Of a stretch of DNA of 64,000 nucleotides, positions 51,962-62,200 are shown one piece after another. Position 1 is the first letter of the stretch; each line of letters begins with the position of its first letter. The position numbers and the translations under genes are program-made. This DNA comes from Cellulomonas xylanilytica (lineage in GTDB: Bacteria > Actinomycetota > Actinomycetes > Actinomycetales > Cellulomonadaceae). The DNA is taken from positions 372,001 through 436,000 of the forward strand of contig NZ_BJUB01000001.1 in assembly GCF_007989805.1 (NCBI RefSeq). The letters run 5' to 3'. A model generated the notes under the pieces. The model was not told where the DNA came from. It searched no databases and saw only the letters and a program-made list of their open reading frames with translations.

Positions 51962-53812
51962 CTACGGCGTGACGGTCAGCGGCGTGCCGCCGGACGTCAG
52001 CCGCCAGTCCGGGTTGGTCGACGAGAACACCGTCGGGTCCACCACCTGGTTGTCGGTCACCCAGTCGATGAGCAGCTGCCGGATCTCGACCTGCCGGTTG
52101 TAGACGACCGGGGCCGCCGTGACGCCCGGGAAGTTGCCCCCGCCGGACTGCCGGTAGTTGTTGATCGCGACGACGAACTCCTGGGCGTCGGTCACGGGGA
52201 CGCCGCCGTAGGCGAGCCCGACGACGCGGCTGCCGACGGGCCGGGCCAGGTCGATGTCGTAGGTCAGCGGCTGGTCCAGCCCGCCCATGACGTCGTAGTT
52301 GTAGTCGGGCGTGCCGTTCGGCGCCGTCGGCGTCACCGCGTTGGTGAGGTCGGCGGCCGCGTACGTGCCAGGGGCCGGGGCGGCCTTGAAGTACTCCGCC
52401 GACTTCTCCAGGTACGCCTTGACCTGCGCGCCCGTGAGCTTGATGCCCGCGAGCGTGTTGTCGTAGATGTACAGGCCGGCGATGTCCCGGACGGACACGT
52501 CGCCCTGCGGGATGGCGGCGTCCTTGTTGAACGGTGCCGCGATCGACAGCACCGGCAGGTCGGCGTCGGCGCCCGTGAGCTCCGCCTTGACCGCCCCTGC
52601 CTGCACGTAGTTGATGAAGTCGAGCACCGCGGTGTCCTCGTACCGCGCGGTCGCCGCCGACATCGCCTCGGTCGAGGTGCCGATGACACCGTTGACGTAG
52701 TCGACGACGGTCTGCTGCTCGTCGGCGAGCAGGTCGACGATCTTCGGGTCCTCCGGCACGGTGCTGGCGTCGAGCACGGACGCGTCGACGGACTGCACCG
52801 TCCACCGGCCGCGGCTGAACGACAGGTCGATGTCGAACACCGAGAGCCGCTGACCCCACTTCAGGGGCTCGGACAGCACGACGGGCTTGCCCGTGGCCGT
52901 GTTGGTGACCACGCGCTCGACGATCTCCTGGTGCGCGTGCCCGACGAGGATCGCGTCGATGCCGGGGACCTGCTCAGCCACGAGGGTGGCGGCGTTCTCC
53001 GGGAACGGGAGCGCGTCGCCGTAGGACGACGAGGTGTCGGCGCCCGAGTGGGCGGAGACGACGACGACGTCGGCACCCCGGCGCCTCATCTCGGGCACGT
53101 ACCGGGCGGCCTGCTCCACCAGCCCGCCGAAGCTCAGCTGCCCCTCGACGTTGGCCTTGTCCCAGATCGCGATCCCGGGGTTGGTCAGACCAAGGATGCC
53201 GACGTTGACCGGCTTGCCGTTCGGCGTCCTGACCTTCGTGATGACGTACGGCTGGAAGGCCGGCCGGCCGGTGCTGTCGTTCGTGGCGTTCGCCGCCAGC
53301 AGCGGGAAGTCGAGCTGCTCCTCGAACGTGCGCAGGTACGGGATGCCGTAGTTGAACTCATGGTTGCCCAGCGCGGCGGCGTCGTAGCCGATCGCGTTCA
53401 TCGCCGTGGCCATGGGGTGCTCGACGCGCTTCGAGATGGGCTGGATCTTCGCGTAGTAGTAGGCCAGCGACGTGCCCTGGATGGTGTCCCCGGCGTCGAG
53501 GAGCAGGGTGTTGCGGTCACCTCGGTCGGCCCGCACCTGGTCGACCAGGGTCGAGATCTTCGCCAGTCCCACGTCGTTGTGTGCGCTGTCGTCGTACTCG
53601 GCGTCCTTGAAGTAGTCCCAGTTCAGGGCGTTGCCGTGCAGGTCCGTGGTGCCCATGACGGTGAGCCGGAAGTCGGTGGCGTGCCCGTGCCCCTGGCCGT
53701 GACCACGCCCCTCGTCCGCCGTCGCCGGCGCGGCGAGCGCCACGGCGAGGAGCGTCGCTGTGACGACCGTCCCTGCCCTGAGCCTGCCGCGCTGCAGGTT
53801 GCTGAAGCTCAT
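51962..53812 (-). CDS. secreted bifunctional metallophosphatase / 5'-nucleotidase
   Basis: 616 residues. A signal peptide (~1-32, hydrophobic core TVVTATLLAVALAAPATA) is followed by a His/Gly-rich linker. The two-metal phosphoesterase domain shows DLHGN, DAGDTIQGT, GNHEFNYG, SAHSG and GHAHQE, and the C-terminal 5'-nucleotidase domain follows (LDFINYVQAGAVKAELTGAD, VVAINNYRQSGGGNFPG). UshA/CpdB-like enzymes release phosphate from extracellular nucleotides or cyclic nucleotides. The ATG has an AGGAGA site. The upstream PHO-box-like repeat suggests induction by phosphate starvation. Confidence 0.92.
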   Translation of the reverse strand: MSFSNLQRGRLRAGTVVTATLLAVALAAPATADEGRGHGQGHGHATDFRLTVMGTTDLHGNALNWDYFKDAEYDDSAHNDVGLAKISTLVDQVRADRGDRNTLLLDAGDTIQGTSLAYYYAKIQPISKRVEHPMATAMNAIGYDAAALGNHEFNYGIPYLRTFEEQLDFPLLAANATNDSTGRPAFQPYVITKVRTPNGKPVNVGILGLTNPGIAIWDKANVEGQLSFGGLVEQAARYVPEMRRRGADVVVVSAHSGADTSSSYGDALPFPENAATLVAEQVPGIDAILVGHAHQEIVERVVTNTATGKPVVLSEPLKWGQRLSVFDIDLSFSRGRWTVQSVDASVLDASTVPEDPKIVDLLADEQQTVVDYVNGVIGTSTEAMSAATARYEDTAVLDFINYVQAGAVKAELTGADADLPVLSIAAPFNKDAAIPQGDVSVRDIAGLYIYDNTLAGIKLTGAQVKAYLEKSAEYFKAAPAPGTYAAADLTNAVTPTAPNGTPDYNYDVMGGLDQPLTYDIDLARPVGSRVVGLAYGGVPVTDAQEFVVAINNYRQSGGGNFPGVTAAPVVYNRQVEIRQLLIDWVTDNQVVDPTVFSSTNPDWRLTSGGTPLTVTP

Positions 53813-53928
53813 GTCCGAGGTCTCCTGTGCTGTCGGTTCTGCACCGGGTTGCGGTGCGCCGCGCACGGTACCCCGCCGCGGTGACACGGGACACATCGGG
53901 CGACCCCGCCGACCCGCGTGGCCTCGGC

Positions 53929-53950
53929 GTTCACGTCATGTTCACGACGA
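53929..53950. promoter_or_regulatory. PHO-box-like 11-bp direct repeat
   Basis: GTTCACG begins at 53929 and again at 53940, exactly 11 bp apart, matching the two 11-nt direct repeat units (GTTCAnn...) of the actinobacterial PhoP box. It lies 117 bp upstream of the secreted 5'-nucleotidase start (minus) and 28 bp before the predicted -35 of the glucan operon (plus). Control of either is possible. Confidence 0.5.
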
Positions 53951-53977
53951 TGTGACCTGGGGCACAGACAGATCGGG

Positions 53978-54007
53978 TGGACAGGGTCAAATCGCCCTGC
54001 TTAGCCT
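53978..54007 (+). promoter_or_regulatory. predicted promoter of the glucan synthase operon
   Basis: TGGACA (53978-53983), an 18-bp spacer, then TAGCCT (54002-54007). Transcription would start near 54014, eight nucleotides before a long hairpin, leaving a ~155-nt leader ahead of the GTG at 54169. Confidence 0.45.
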
Positions 54008-54021
54008 GGTCCGCATCACAC

Positions 54022-54078
54022 AGGGCGGCGACGCCTTGCGAGACCGGTTCTCCGGCGCCTCGCAGTCGCCGCCCTTTT
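54022..54078 (+). terminator. nested hairpin followed by TTTT in the glucan operon leader (attenuator-like)
   Basis: AGGGCGGCGAC (54022-54032) pairs perfectly with GTCGCCGCCCT (54065-54075). Inside, GCGAG pairs with CTCGC and CCGG-TTCT-CCGG forms the tip. TTTT (54075-54078) follows, rare in this GC-rich DNA. The structure has intrinsic-terminator form in the plus direction only, and lies between the predicted promoter and the synthase start, as expected for a leader attenuator or RNA switch. No known riboswitch motif was recognised. Confidence 0.5.
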
Positions 54079-54168
54079 GCGTACCCGGCGTCAACGTCGC
54101 CGTCGCACCGGTGGGTCGAGCCCTGGCCCACCCTGCCATCCGACGGACGACAGACTGGGGGCCGAGCC

Positions 54169-55881
54169 GTGGCTACGACGTTCGACAGGCTCGTGACTGA
54201 ACCGCGACGCACCGAGATCAGGATCCGACCCGGCAGATCGGCTCAGAACGAGTCTGCCCCGAGCCCCTCCCTGATGCTGCTGGTGCTGCTCGCCTGCGCC
54301 GGCGTCATCATCTACGCCGCCTTCCTGCTGAACCCGGCCAACCGGGGCGACTGGCTGCCGTACACGCTGGTGATCGTCGCCGAGACGGTCCTGGTGACGC
54401 ACGCGCTGCTGGCGATGTGGACCGTGCTGTCCAGCGGGCACAACCCCCGGGGCTTCTCGTTCAACCTCGCCCAGGACCGGCTCTACGACGTGGGAGAGAT
54501 CCTGCGCACGAACACCGAGAAGGCGCCGCAGGAGTGGCGCATGTTCCTCGACGAGTGGCCGATCACCGTCGACGTCTTCATCACCACCTACGGCGAGGAC
54601 CTCGCCACCATCCGGCGCACCGCCACCGCGGCCGTCGCGATGCACGGCCAGCACGAGACCTGGATCCTCGACGACGGCCGGTCGAACGAGGTGCGGGACC
54701 TGGCGGCGGAGGTCGGTGCCCGGTACGTGCGGCGGCTGTCGAGCAACGGCGCCAAGGCGGGGAACATCAACCACGCGCTCACCCTGGCCAAGGGCGACCT
54801 CTTCGTCATCCTCGACGCGGACTTCGTGCCCAAGCCGGAGTTCCTGCGCGAGACCGTCCCGTTCTTCGCCAGCGACGACGTCGCCTTCGTCCAGACCCCG
54901 CAGGTGTACGGCAACCTCGACTCGGTGATCTCGAAGGGCGCCGGCTACATGCAGTCGGTGTTCTACCGCTTCATCCAGCCGGGCCGGAACCGCTTCAACG
55001 CCGCCTTCTCGGTGGGCACGAACGTCGTCTACCGCCGGGCGGCCGTCGACTCGATCGGCGGCATCTACTCGGACTCCAAGTCCGAGGACGTGTGGACGTC
55101 GCTCATGCTGCACGAGAAGGGCTGGCGGACGGTCTACATCCCGACGGAGCTCGCCGTCGGGGACACCCCCGAGACCGTCGAGGCCTACACCAAGCAGCAG
55201 CTGCGCTGGGCGACCGGCGGCTTCGAGATCATGCTCACGCACAACCCGTTCTCGCGGAAGCGCACCCTCACGATGGATCAGAGGCTGCAGTACCAGGTGA
55301 CCGCGACGCACTACCTCACCGGGATCGCGCCCCTGCTGCTCATCCTGGTGCCGCCGTTGCAGATCTACTTCAACCTCACGCCGATGAACCTGACGATCAC
55401 GCCGCTGACGTGGGTCCTGTACTACTCGGGCTTCTACGTCCTGCAGATCGTGCTGGCGTTCTACACGCTCGGCTCGTTCCGCTGGCAGGTCCTCCTGCTC
55501 GCGGCGGTGTCGTTCCCGATCTACACGCGGGCCCTGGTCAACGCCATCTTCCGGCGCGACCAGAAGTGGCACGTGACCGGCCAGAAGGGTGCCTACCGCT
55601 CGCCGTTCGCCTTCATGATGCCGCAGGTCCTGTTCTTCCAGTTCCTGCTCATCACCACGGTCGTCGGGGTCTGGAAGGACCTCGGCAACGGCTACCCGAG
55701 CCTCGCGCTCGCCTGGAACGCCACCAACACCCTCATCCTCGGCAGCTTCGTCCTGACGGCCTGGAGGGAAGGCCACCGCGGCCGCCTGGCCGCCCGGTCG
55801 GCACGGAAGTCAGCGCGTGCCGACGCTGCCCCCGCACGTCCCGCCGCTCTCGCGACCGCACCCACCGGAGGTGTCGCATGA
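54169..55881 (+). CDS. processive family-2 glycosyltransferase (cellulose/curdlan synthase-like)
   Basis: 570 residues. Two transmembrane helices near the N-terminus (~33-56 and ~62-86), a cytoplasmic GT-A domain, and about four to five C-terminal helices from ~380. The processive GT2 motifs are intact: ILDDG (D168/D169), DAD (216-218), SED (305-307, where TED is usual) and QQLRW (343-347). It should build a beta-glycan from a UDP-sugar and extrude it. Cotranscription with an adaptor and a beta-1,3-glucanase points to a beta-1,3-glucan rather than cellulose; this is inference. GTG start chosen at the head of the conserved protein. No PilZ domain is visible. The next gene overlaps the stop by ATGA. 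Confidence 0.88.
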   Translation: MATTFDRLVTEPRRTEIRIRPGRSAQNESAPSPSLMLLVLLACAGVIIYAAFLLNPANRGDWLPYTLVIVAETVLVTHALLAMWTVLSSGHNPRGFSFNLAQDRLYDVGEILRTNTEKAPQEWRMFLDEWPITVDVFITTYGEDLATIRRTATAAVAMHGQHETWILDDGRSNEVRDLAAEVGARYVRRLSSNGAKAGNINHALTLAKGDLFVILDADFVPKPEFLRETVPFFASDDVAFVQTPQVYGNLDSVISKGAGYMQSVFYRFIQPGRNRFNAAFSVGTNVVYRRAAVDSIGGIYSDSKSEDVWTSLMLHEKGWRTVYIPTELAVGDTPETVEAYTKQQLRWATGGFEIMLTHNPFSRKRTLTMDQRLQYQVTATHYLTGIAPLLLILVPPLQIYFNLTPMNLTITPLTWVLYYSGFYVLQIVLAFYTLGSFRWQVLLLAAVSFPIYTRALVNAIFRRDQKWHVTGQKGAYRSPFAFMMPQVLFFQFLLITTVVGVWKDLGNGYPSLALAWNATNTLILGSFVLTAWREGHRGRLAARSARKSARADAAPARPAALATAPTGGVA

Positions 55882-56609
55882 CCTGGGCCAGCCGCATCCG
55901 ACTGCTCGTGGGCACCCTGCTGGTGCTCGTCCTGGCCGCCGTGGCCACCTACAACCTCAACGAGAGCCGAGGGGTCGCCGCGAGCGACTCCGCGCAGATC
56001 CTCGCCAAGACCTACGAGGTCGGCACGCCCTACGCGGGTCTGGTCGTCGACCAGATGGTCGACGTGGGCGACCCCGTGACGAAGGGCGAGCCGCTGTTCG
56101 TCATCGAGTCCGCGAGCCTGCAGTACGACATCACCAACGGGTTCGCCAAGCCGGCGACCGAGGCCACGCAGGTCGACGACCAGGGCCGTCTGGTGGTCCT
56201 GGCGGCCGGCGACGGGACGGTCACCACGATCACCTCCGAGCGCGGCACCTTCGTCCAGCCGGCCACCAACCTGGCGACCGTCCAGCGCGCGGACACGCTC
56301 TACGTCCAGGCGGAGTACACGCTGACGGCGAACGAGTACGCCCGCGTCTCGGAGGACGCGACCGCGGTCGTCGAGCTGCCGAACCACAGCACGATCCGCG
56401 CGTTCGTGTCCGAGGTGAAGGTCGAGACGGTCGCCGGCGAGGCGCAGGCGGTCGTGACCCTCACCGGTGACGCGCTGGACGACGGTGCCCAGAACGGGCT
56501 CGTCTCGGCCGGCACCCCCGTCACGGCGGAGCTGCAGCTGCGCAACGACGGCGTCGTGACGCGCACCGCGGACACCGTGAAGACCTACCTGGGAGGACTG
56601 TTCGGATGA
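55878..56609 (+). CDS. HlyD/membrane-fusion-like extracytoplasmic adaptor
   Basis: 243 residues. One N-terminal membrane anchor (~7-27, LLVGTLLVLVLAAVATYNL). The remaining part has the lipoyl/barrel-sandwich pattern of membrane-fusion proteins in two halves (TPYAGLVVDQMVDVGDPVTKGEPLFVIES; LVVLAAGDGTVTTITSERGTFVQP), with a short helical insertion between. In glucan or alginate systems such proteins assist polymer export. ATG overlapping the synthase stop and followed by another ATGA overlap, so production is stoichiometrically linked. The exact role here is inferred from operon context. Confidence 0.78.
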   Translation: MTWASRIRLLVGTLLVLVLAAVATYNLNESRGVAASDSAQILAKTYEVGTPYAGLVVDQMVDVGDPVTKGEPLFVIESASLQYDITNGFAKPATEATQVDDQGRLVVLAAGDGTVTTITSERGTFVQPATNLATVQRADTLYVQAEYTLTANEYARVSEDATAVVELPNHSTIRAFVSEVKVETVAGEAQAVVTLTGDALDDGAQNGLVSAGTPVTAELQLRNDGVVTRTADTVKTYLGGLFG

Positions 56610-58759
56610 CGGCACGTGTGACTGGACCCACGGCGGCCGTGCGGCCGCCTCCGACCACCCGGCGGCGCTGGTTCGTCGTCACGGGGGCCGCGGCCCTCGT
56701 GCTGGTCCTCGGCCTGGCCGTCGTGCTGTGGGCGCCCTGGTCCGCGGACGACGCCGCGTCGCAGGACACCGGTGCGGGCTCCGCCCCGGCGGCCGACGTC
56801 AGCGGCCCGCAGGACGCCACGCCCCCGGAGGTGGACCCGGTGGCGCTCGTCGGTGCCGTCCCGGCCGAGCAGGTCGCCAAGATCGACCCGGTGCGCCTGG
56901 CTCCCGGCGTGGTCCCGCCGACCAACCGCTGGTACAGCGGTCTGGTGTTCGGCGACGAGCCGCAGCCCGTGTTCGCCGAGCCGCTCTCGTTCGCCCTGAC
57001 GGACTCGGGGTTCACGCTCGGGCTCCCGACGGCCACGGTGAGCGCGAAGGCGATCGTCGCCCCGCACGTGCCGGCCGTGACCGTGGACGCCGGCGCTGCC
57101 TCGGCGCAGGTCAGCGCCGCGGACCCCGTGAGCGTGACCGTCGACCTGCTCGACGCGTCCGGTGCCGTGCTCGGCCACGTGGTGCTCGCGGAGGGCTCGC
57201 CCTTCGTCAGCTTCACGGCCGCGCAGGACGTGACGCTGGCCTCGGCCGTGACGGGCGGCTCCTTCGCCGCGTCGTCGGACGGCGCCTCCCTGGCGGATGC
57301 CGGCACCTCCCAGTGGGGTCTCGTCGGCGGCACGTCCGACGGCGGGTCGACCACGCTCGGCGCGGGGGAGTCGGCGAGCTGGTACGCGCTGCCCCCGAAG
57401 GCGTCCGCCGCGGCGAAGGAGGCCCTCGCCACGGCGGCGGCCGACCCGGTCACCGGCGTCGACGTGACGTACGGGGTGGGCGACGACGTCGCCCGCACGA
57501 CGCTCACCTACAGGACGGCCGGCGGCTCGCCCACGGCGTACGTGACCATGCCGCACCACCGCGCCGGCGAGCAGCCTGACCGCGAGGACTGCGAGCTCGG
57601 GTCCTACCCGAGCGTCTACGGCGACCTGGAGCTCTGCGCCGGGTCGCACCTGAGCTCGTACGCGCCGACCCTCCCGCCGGCCGGGGCGCTGGACCTCGGG
57701 GGCATCTCCCAGGAGCAGCGCTCCGCGATCGTCGCGGCGCTCGAGGCGGACGTCGCGGCCACCCCGGCGTTCCCGTCGGACACCTACTTCGGCGGGAAGT
57801 CGCTGCATCGCGCCGCGTCGCTCGTGGTGCTCGGCGAGCAGCTCGGGGTGCCTGACGCGGTCGCCGACCTGCGGGCGACGACCGTCGACGCCCTCGTCGA
57901 GTGGACGGAGCCGGACGGGTGCACCCAGCGCGACGCCCGGTGCTTCGTCTACGACGAGACCGCCCGCTCGGCCATCGGGCTCACGCCGTCCTTCGGGTCG
58001 GACGAGCTCAACGACCACCACTTCCACTACGGCTACCTGCTGGCCGCGGCGGGGCTGCTCGCCACGGACGACCCGGCGCTGGCGGAGCAGCTCGCTCCCG
58101 TGATGAACCTGCTCGGCCAGGACATCGCGGCGGCCGAGCCGTCGTCCGAGCTGCCGCAGCTGCGGTCGTTCGACCCGTACACCGGTCACTCGTGGGCCTC
58201 CGGGACGTCCCCGTTCGCGGACGGGAACAACCAGGAGTCCTCCTCGGAGGCGGTCACCGCCTGGAACGGCCTCGGGCTGTGGGCGCAGGCGTCGGACCAG
58301 CCGGAGCTGGTGACCCAGGCCACCTGGCTGGCGTCGACCGAGGCGCTGACCGCCCGGACCTACTGGACGGCGCCCGACCTCGAGCAGTTCGACGGGTTCG
58401 AGCACACGATGGTCTCCCTGAACTGGGGCGGCAAGCGTGACTACGCCACCTGGTTCAGCCCGGAGCCGAGCGCGATCCTCGGCATCCAGCTCATCCCGAT
58501 GGGGCCGGTGCAGGTCTCGCTGGCGCAGGATGTGGACCCTGCGCAGATCGTCGCCTCCGTCGAGGAGGCGACGCCCGGCGGGTACGGCGTCCAGTTCGGC
58601 GGCTACCTGCTGGCGTACCGGGCACTGGCCGGGGCCGACGACGCGGCCGCGGCCTGGCAGGAGGCGACGAGCCTGCCCGACGTCGCGATCGACGACGGCA
58701 GCTCGCGTGCCTCGATGCTCGCGTTCATCGCGGCGGCGCAGGCGAACGCCGACGACTGA
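56606..58759 (+). CDS. membrane-anchored GH81 endo-beta-1,3-glucanase
   Basis: 717 residues. A transmembrane anchor (~22-45) and a low-complexity linker lead to the GH81 domain, which occupies most of the rest. Conserved motifs are NRWYSGLVFGD, ELNDHHFHYGYLL (catalytic acid region, D470) and GNNQESSSEAVTAWNGL (E544 and E548, the general-base candidates). Family members cleave internal beta-1,3-glucan bonds. Its place as third gene, overlapping the adaptor by ATGA, parallels the glycanases encoded with cellulose or alginate synthases, suggesting it trims or releases the polymer made by the GT2. A strong terminator follows 13 nt after the stop. Confidence 0.9.
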   Translation: MTARVTGPTAAVRPPPTTRRRWFVVTGAAALVLVLGLAVVLWAPWSADDAASQDTGAGSAPAADVSGPQDATPPEVDPVALVGAVPAEQVAKIDPVRLAPGVVPPTNRWYSGLVFGDEPQPVFAEPLSFALTDSGFTLGLPTATVSAKAIVAPHVPAVTVDAGAASAQVSAADPVSVTVDLLDASGAVLGHVVLAEGSPFVSFTAAQDVTLASAVTGGSFAASSDGASLADAGTSQWGLVGGTSDGGSTTLGAGESASWYALPPKASAAAKEALATAAADPVTGVDVTYGVGDDVARTTLTYRTAGGSPTAYVTMPHHRAGEQPDREDCELGSYPSVYGDLELCAGSHLSSYAPTLPPAGALDLGGISQEQRSAIVAALEADVAATPAFPSDTYFGGKSLHRAASLVVLGEQLGVPDAVADLRATTVDALVEWTEPDGCTQRDARCFVYDETARSAIGLTPSFGSDELNDHHFHYGYLLAAAGLLATDDPALAEQLAPVMNLLGQDIAAAEPSSELPQLRSFDPYTGHSWASGTSPFADGNNQESSSEAVTAWNGLGLWAQASDQPELVTQATWLASTEALTARTYWTAPDLEQFDGFEHTMVSLNWGGKRDYATWFSPEPSAILGIQLIPMGPVQVSLAQDVDPAQIVASVEEATPGGYGVQFGGYLLAYRALAGADDAAAAWQEATSLPDVAIDDGSSRASMLAFIAAAQANADD

Positions 58760-58771
58760 CCGCACCACCGC

Positions 58772-58809
58772 ACGGCGCCCGCTTCCCGGACCAGGGAGGC
58801 GGGCGCCGT
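58772..58809 (+). terminator. strong hairpin terminator of the glucan operon
   Basis: ACGGCGCCCGC (58772-58782) pairs perfectly with GCGGGCGCCGT (58799-58809), and TCCC/GGGA extends the stem inside to about 15 bp after a one-base mismatch. Located directly after the GH81 stop. Confidence 0.75.
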
Positions 58810-59214
58810 CGTGCGTCGGGGACCCTGCAGTCGTACACGAAAGTGTCTCCTGTGACCTTCCACTTGACTTTCACCGCGCCGCGTCCGACGCTGAGCGCAT
58901 TAGTGACACGAGTCACCTAGGGGCGCCCTCATCGTCGAGGGCGGTCCTCCAGGGCGTCTCGTGATCGACACCGGCCAGCGCGCAGAGGTCATGCCGTAGC
59001 CAGCTCACTGCAGGGTGTCACCACCTTGCACGCACCCACCGTCGGCTGACGTCGGTCAGCCCGGGCAGGCACGGCCGAGCGCAGCGCTGCGCACGACCCG
59101 CCGGCCCGCTCGTCCAGATCGGTCGTCCCCGGACGGCCGCGCCACCGTGCCCCGGGCGTGTGGCGGTCGACCCCCCGGTCGGCTGCGCGCCCCATCCCGA
59201 ACGGAGACAGCCGG
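58810..59214 (+). promoter_or_regulatory. intergenic region upstream of the secreted GH81 gene with two inverted repeats
   Basis: 405 bp without a convincing gene. GTGAC-ACGA-GTCAC (58903-58916) and GGCTGAC-GTCG-GTCAGCC (59044-59061) are perfect inverted repeats of operator size. TTGACT (58864-58869) is a possible -35 but the -10 at the right distance is poor. CGGAGA just before the ATG is the ribosome site. Control by a LacI-type repressor such as the one downstream is possible but unproven. Confidence 0.4.
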
Positions 59215-62200
59215 ATGTCTGGCCACGCTCAACCGCTCCCGCCCCGTCCCATCCCCGACCGCCGCAGGCTGGTGGCGATGATCGCCGTCGGTGCCCTGCT
59301 CGCCTACCTGGTCCAGGCGATCGCCCTGCCCGTGCCCCGCGCGGAGGCGGTGACCGTGGGTTCAGGCAGCTACGCGGAGGGCACGCCGACCGGCGGTGCC
59401 GTGCCGACGGAGTGCAACAACACCCCGATCACCAACCCGCGGGCGCACGTGACGTCGAACTTCCCGGCCGGTGCGATCCCGACGAACGACTGGTGGACCT
59501 CGCTGCTGTGGCGCAAGTTCAACTGCGCGTCCATCTCCGAGAACCTCATGGCGCACCCGCTCGCGTTCCACGCGTACACGAACGGGCTCGGGGTCAGCTA
59601 CCCGACCACGGCGAGCATCTCCGGCACGGCCACCGGCGTGGGGGAGTACCACTACAACTACGCCGAGGACTTCCGGCTCGGGATCGCAGGTCTCGACGCG
59701 GACGGCAAGGTCGACGGCTACTCCGACTGGACCGTCAGCGAGCTGTGGACCAACGGCAGCAGCAGCCTGCGCACCACCTTCGGCCACGGCCTGCCCTTCG
59801 TGTACGCCACGAAGACCGGCGGCAACGCGACCCTCACGGGTGCGGCTGCCCCGACCGTGTGGAGCAACGGCAGCGCGGCGATCGGCTACACGATCAACGG
59901 CCACGACTACGCCGCGTTCGGCCCGAGCGGGTCGACGTGGTCGGTCTCGGGGAACACCATCAGCTCGTCGCTGGCCGGCGGGTCGTTCTTCTCCGTCGCG
60001 GTCCTGCCCACCACGCCCAGCAGCAGCAACGCCGACCGTGCCGCCGCGCTGAGCGCCTACGCGCCGTACGCGCACAACCACGTGACCGGCACCAAGGTCT
60101 CCTGGTCCTACAACGAGTCCACCGCCAAGATGACCGCGACCTACGCGTTCACCACGACGGCACGCCAGGGTTCCGGCACGGGCACGGTGTACGCGCTCTA
60201 CCCGCACCAGCGCGACAACCTCACCGGCGCGACGCTGAGCAGCTACTCCTACGTCTCACCCCGAGGACCGATGCGGGTGGTGGTCGGCAGCTCGCAGTTC
60301 CAGACGGTCTCGACGTTCAACGGCGTCCTGCCCCAGCTGGCGAACACCGGGTTCCCCGCCGGGTCCGCGGACGCCACGCAGCTGAACGGGTACATCTCCC
60401 AGGTGGCCTCGGGCGACCCGTTCGCCGGCTTCGGTGAGGACACCTACTGGACCGGCAAGGCGTTCGGCCGTGCCGCCCAGGTCGCCCACATGGCGAACCT
60501 CACCGGCAACACCTCCGCCCGGGACAGCCTCGTCGGCGCCATGAAGACCCGGCTGACGGACTGGATGACCGCCTCTCCGGGCGAGACCACCCGGTCGTTC
60601 TGGTACAACCCGTCGTGGGGCACCCTGATCGGCTACCCCGCGTCCTACGGCTCGGACACCGACCTCAACGACCACCACTTCCACTACGGGTACTACGTCG
60701 TCGGGGCCGCCACGGTCGCCCAGTTCGACCCCGCATGGGCGGCGGACTCCGCCTACGGCGGCATGGTCAACACCGTCATCAAGGACGCGGCCAACTGGGA
60801 CCGCAGCGACACCCGGTTCCCGTTCCTGCGCGACTTCGACATCTACGCGGGTCACGACTGGGCCGCCGGGCACGGTGCGTTCGGTGCCGGCAACAACCAG
60901 GAGTCGTCGTCGGAGGGCATGAACTTCGCCAGCGGCCTCATCCAGTGGGGTCAGGTGACCGGCAACAAGACGGTCCGTGACCTGGGCATCTACCTGTACA
61001 CGACGCAGGCGTCCGCCATCGAGAACTACTGGTTCGACACCGACGACGAGGCGTTCCCGGCGGCGTTCGGGCACTCGACGGTCGGCATGGTCTGGGGCGA
61101 CGGCGGCTCCTACTCCACGTGGTTCAGCGCGGAGCCGGAGATGATCCAGGGCATCAACCTGCTGCCCAGCACGGCGGGTCACCTGTACCTGGGCTACAAC
61201 CCGTCGTACATCACCCGGAACATCGCGGAGCTCGAACGGAACAACGGCGGCCCGGCGACCGTGTGGAAGGACATCATCTGGGAGTTCCAGGCGCTGGCCG
61301 ACGCCCCGACGGCGCTCTCGCAGTTCCGCTCGCAGGCCGGCTCCTACGCGGTCGAGGAGGGGGAGTCGCGGGCGCACACGTTCTACTGGCTGAAGAACCT
61401 GTCGGGTCTCGGCACCGTCGACCGGTCCGTCACGGCGAACACCCCGCTGCACGCGGTGTTCGTGAAGAACGGCGTCCGCACCTACCAGGCGGCCAACATG
61501 AGCGGGTCGGCGATCACCGTCACGTTCTCCAACGGCGTCACGCTCGCCGTGCCCGCGCGGTCGGTGGCCAGCTCGAACACCACGGCGCCGACGGACACCA
61601 CGGCTCCCTCGACCCCGGCGTACCTGACGGCGTCGGGCACGACCGCGACGTCCACCAACCTGTCGTGGACGGCGTCGACCGACAACGTCGGCGTCACCGG
61701 GTACGAGGTGCTCCGCAACGGGTCGGTCGTCGGCACGGCCTCCGGCACCACCTACGCAGCGTCGGGGCTGTCGGCGTCGACGACGTACTCCTTCACGGTC
61801 CGGGCGCTCGACGCGGCGGGCAACCGCTCGTCCAGCAGCACCGCGGCGTCGGTCACCACGTCGGCGGCCGGCGGTGACACGACCGCACCGTCGACCCCGG
61901 CCGGCCTGGCGGCGTCCGGCACCACGTCGTCGGCGACCACCCTGGCGTGGTCGGCGTCCACCGACAACGTCGCGGTCACGGGGTACGAGGTGCTGCGCGG
62001 GGGCACGGTGATCGGCTCGACCGCGAGCCGGACGTACACGGCGAGCGGCCTGTCGCCGTCCACCGCCTACTCGTTCACCGTGCGGGCGTACGACGCGGCG
62101 GGCAACCGCTCGGCCGTCAGCAGCGCGGTCTCCGTCACCACGACCTCCGGGTCGACGGGCACCGACGCTGCCTCGCGGATCCAGGCGGAGGCCTACTCCG

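Noticed and set aside
54014..54168. c-di-GMP (GEMM) riboswitch in the glucan synthase leader
   Set aside because: The conserved GEMM core and tetraloop-receptor pattern are not seen; only a generic long hairpin can be supported.
58603..58916. Small minus-strand ORFs after the anchored GH81
   Set aside because: They span the terminator hairpin and have no ribosome site or family similarity.
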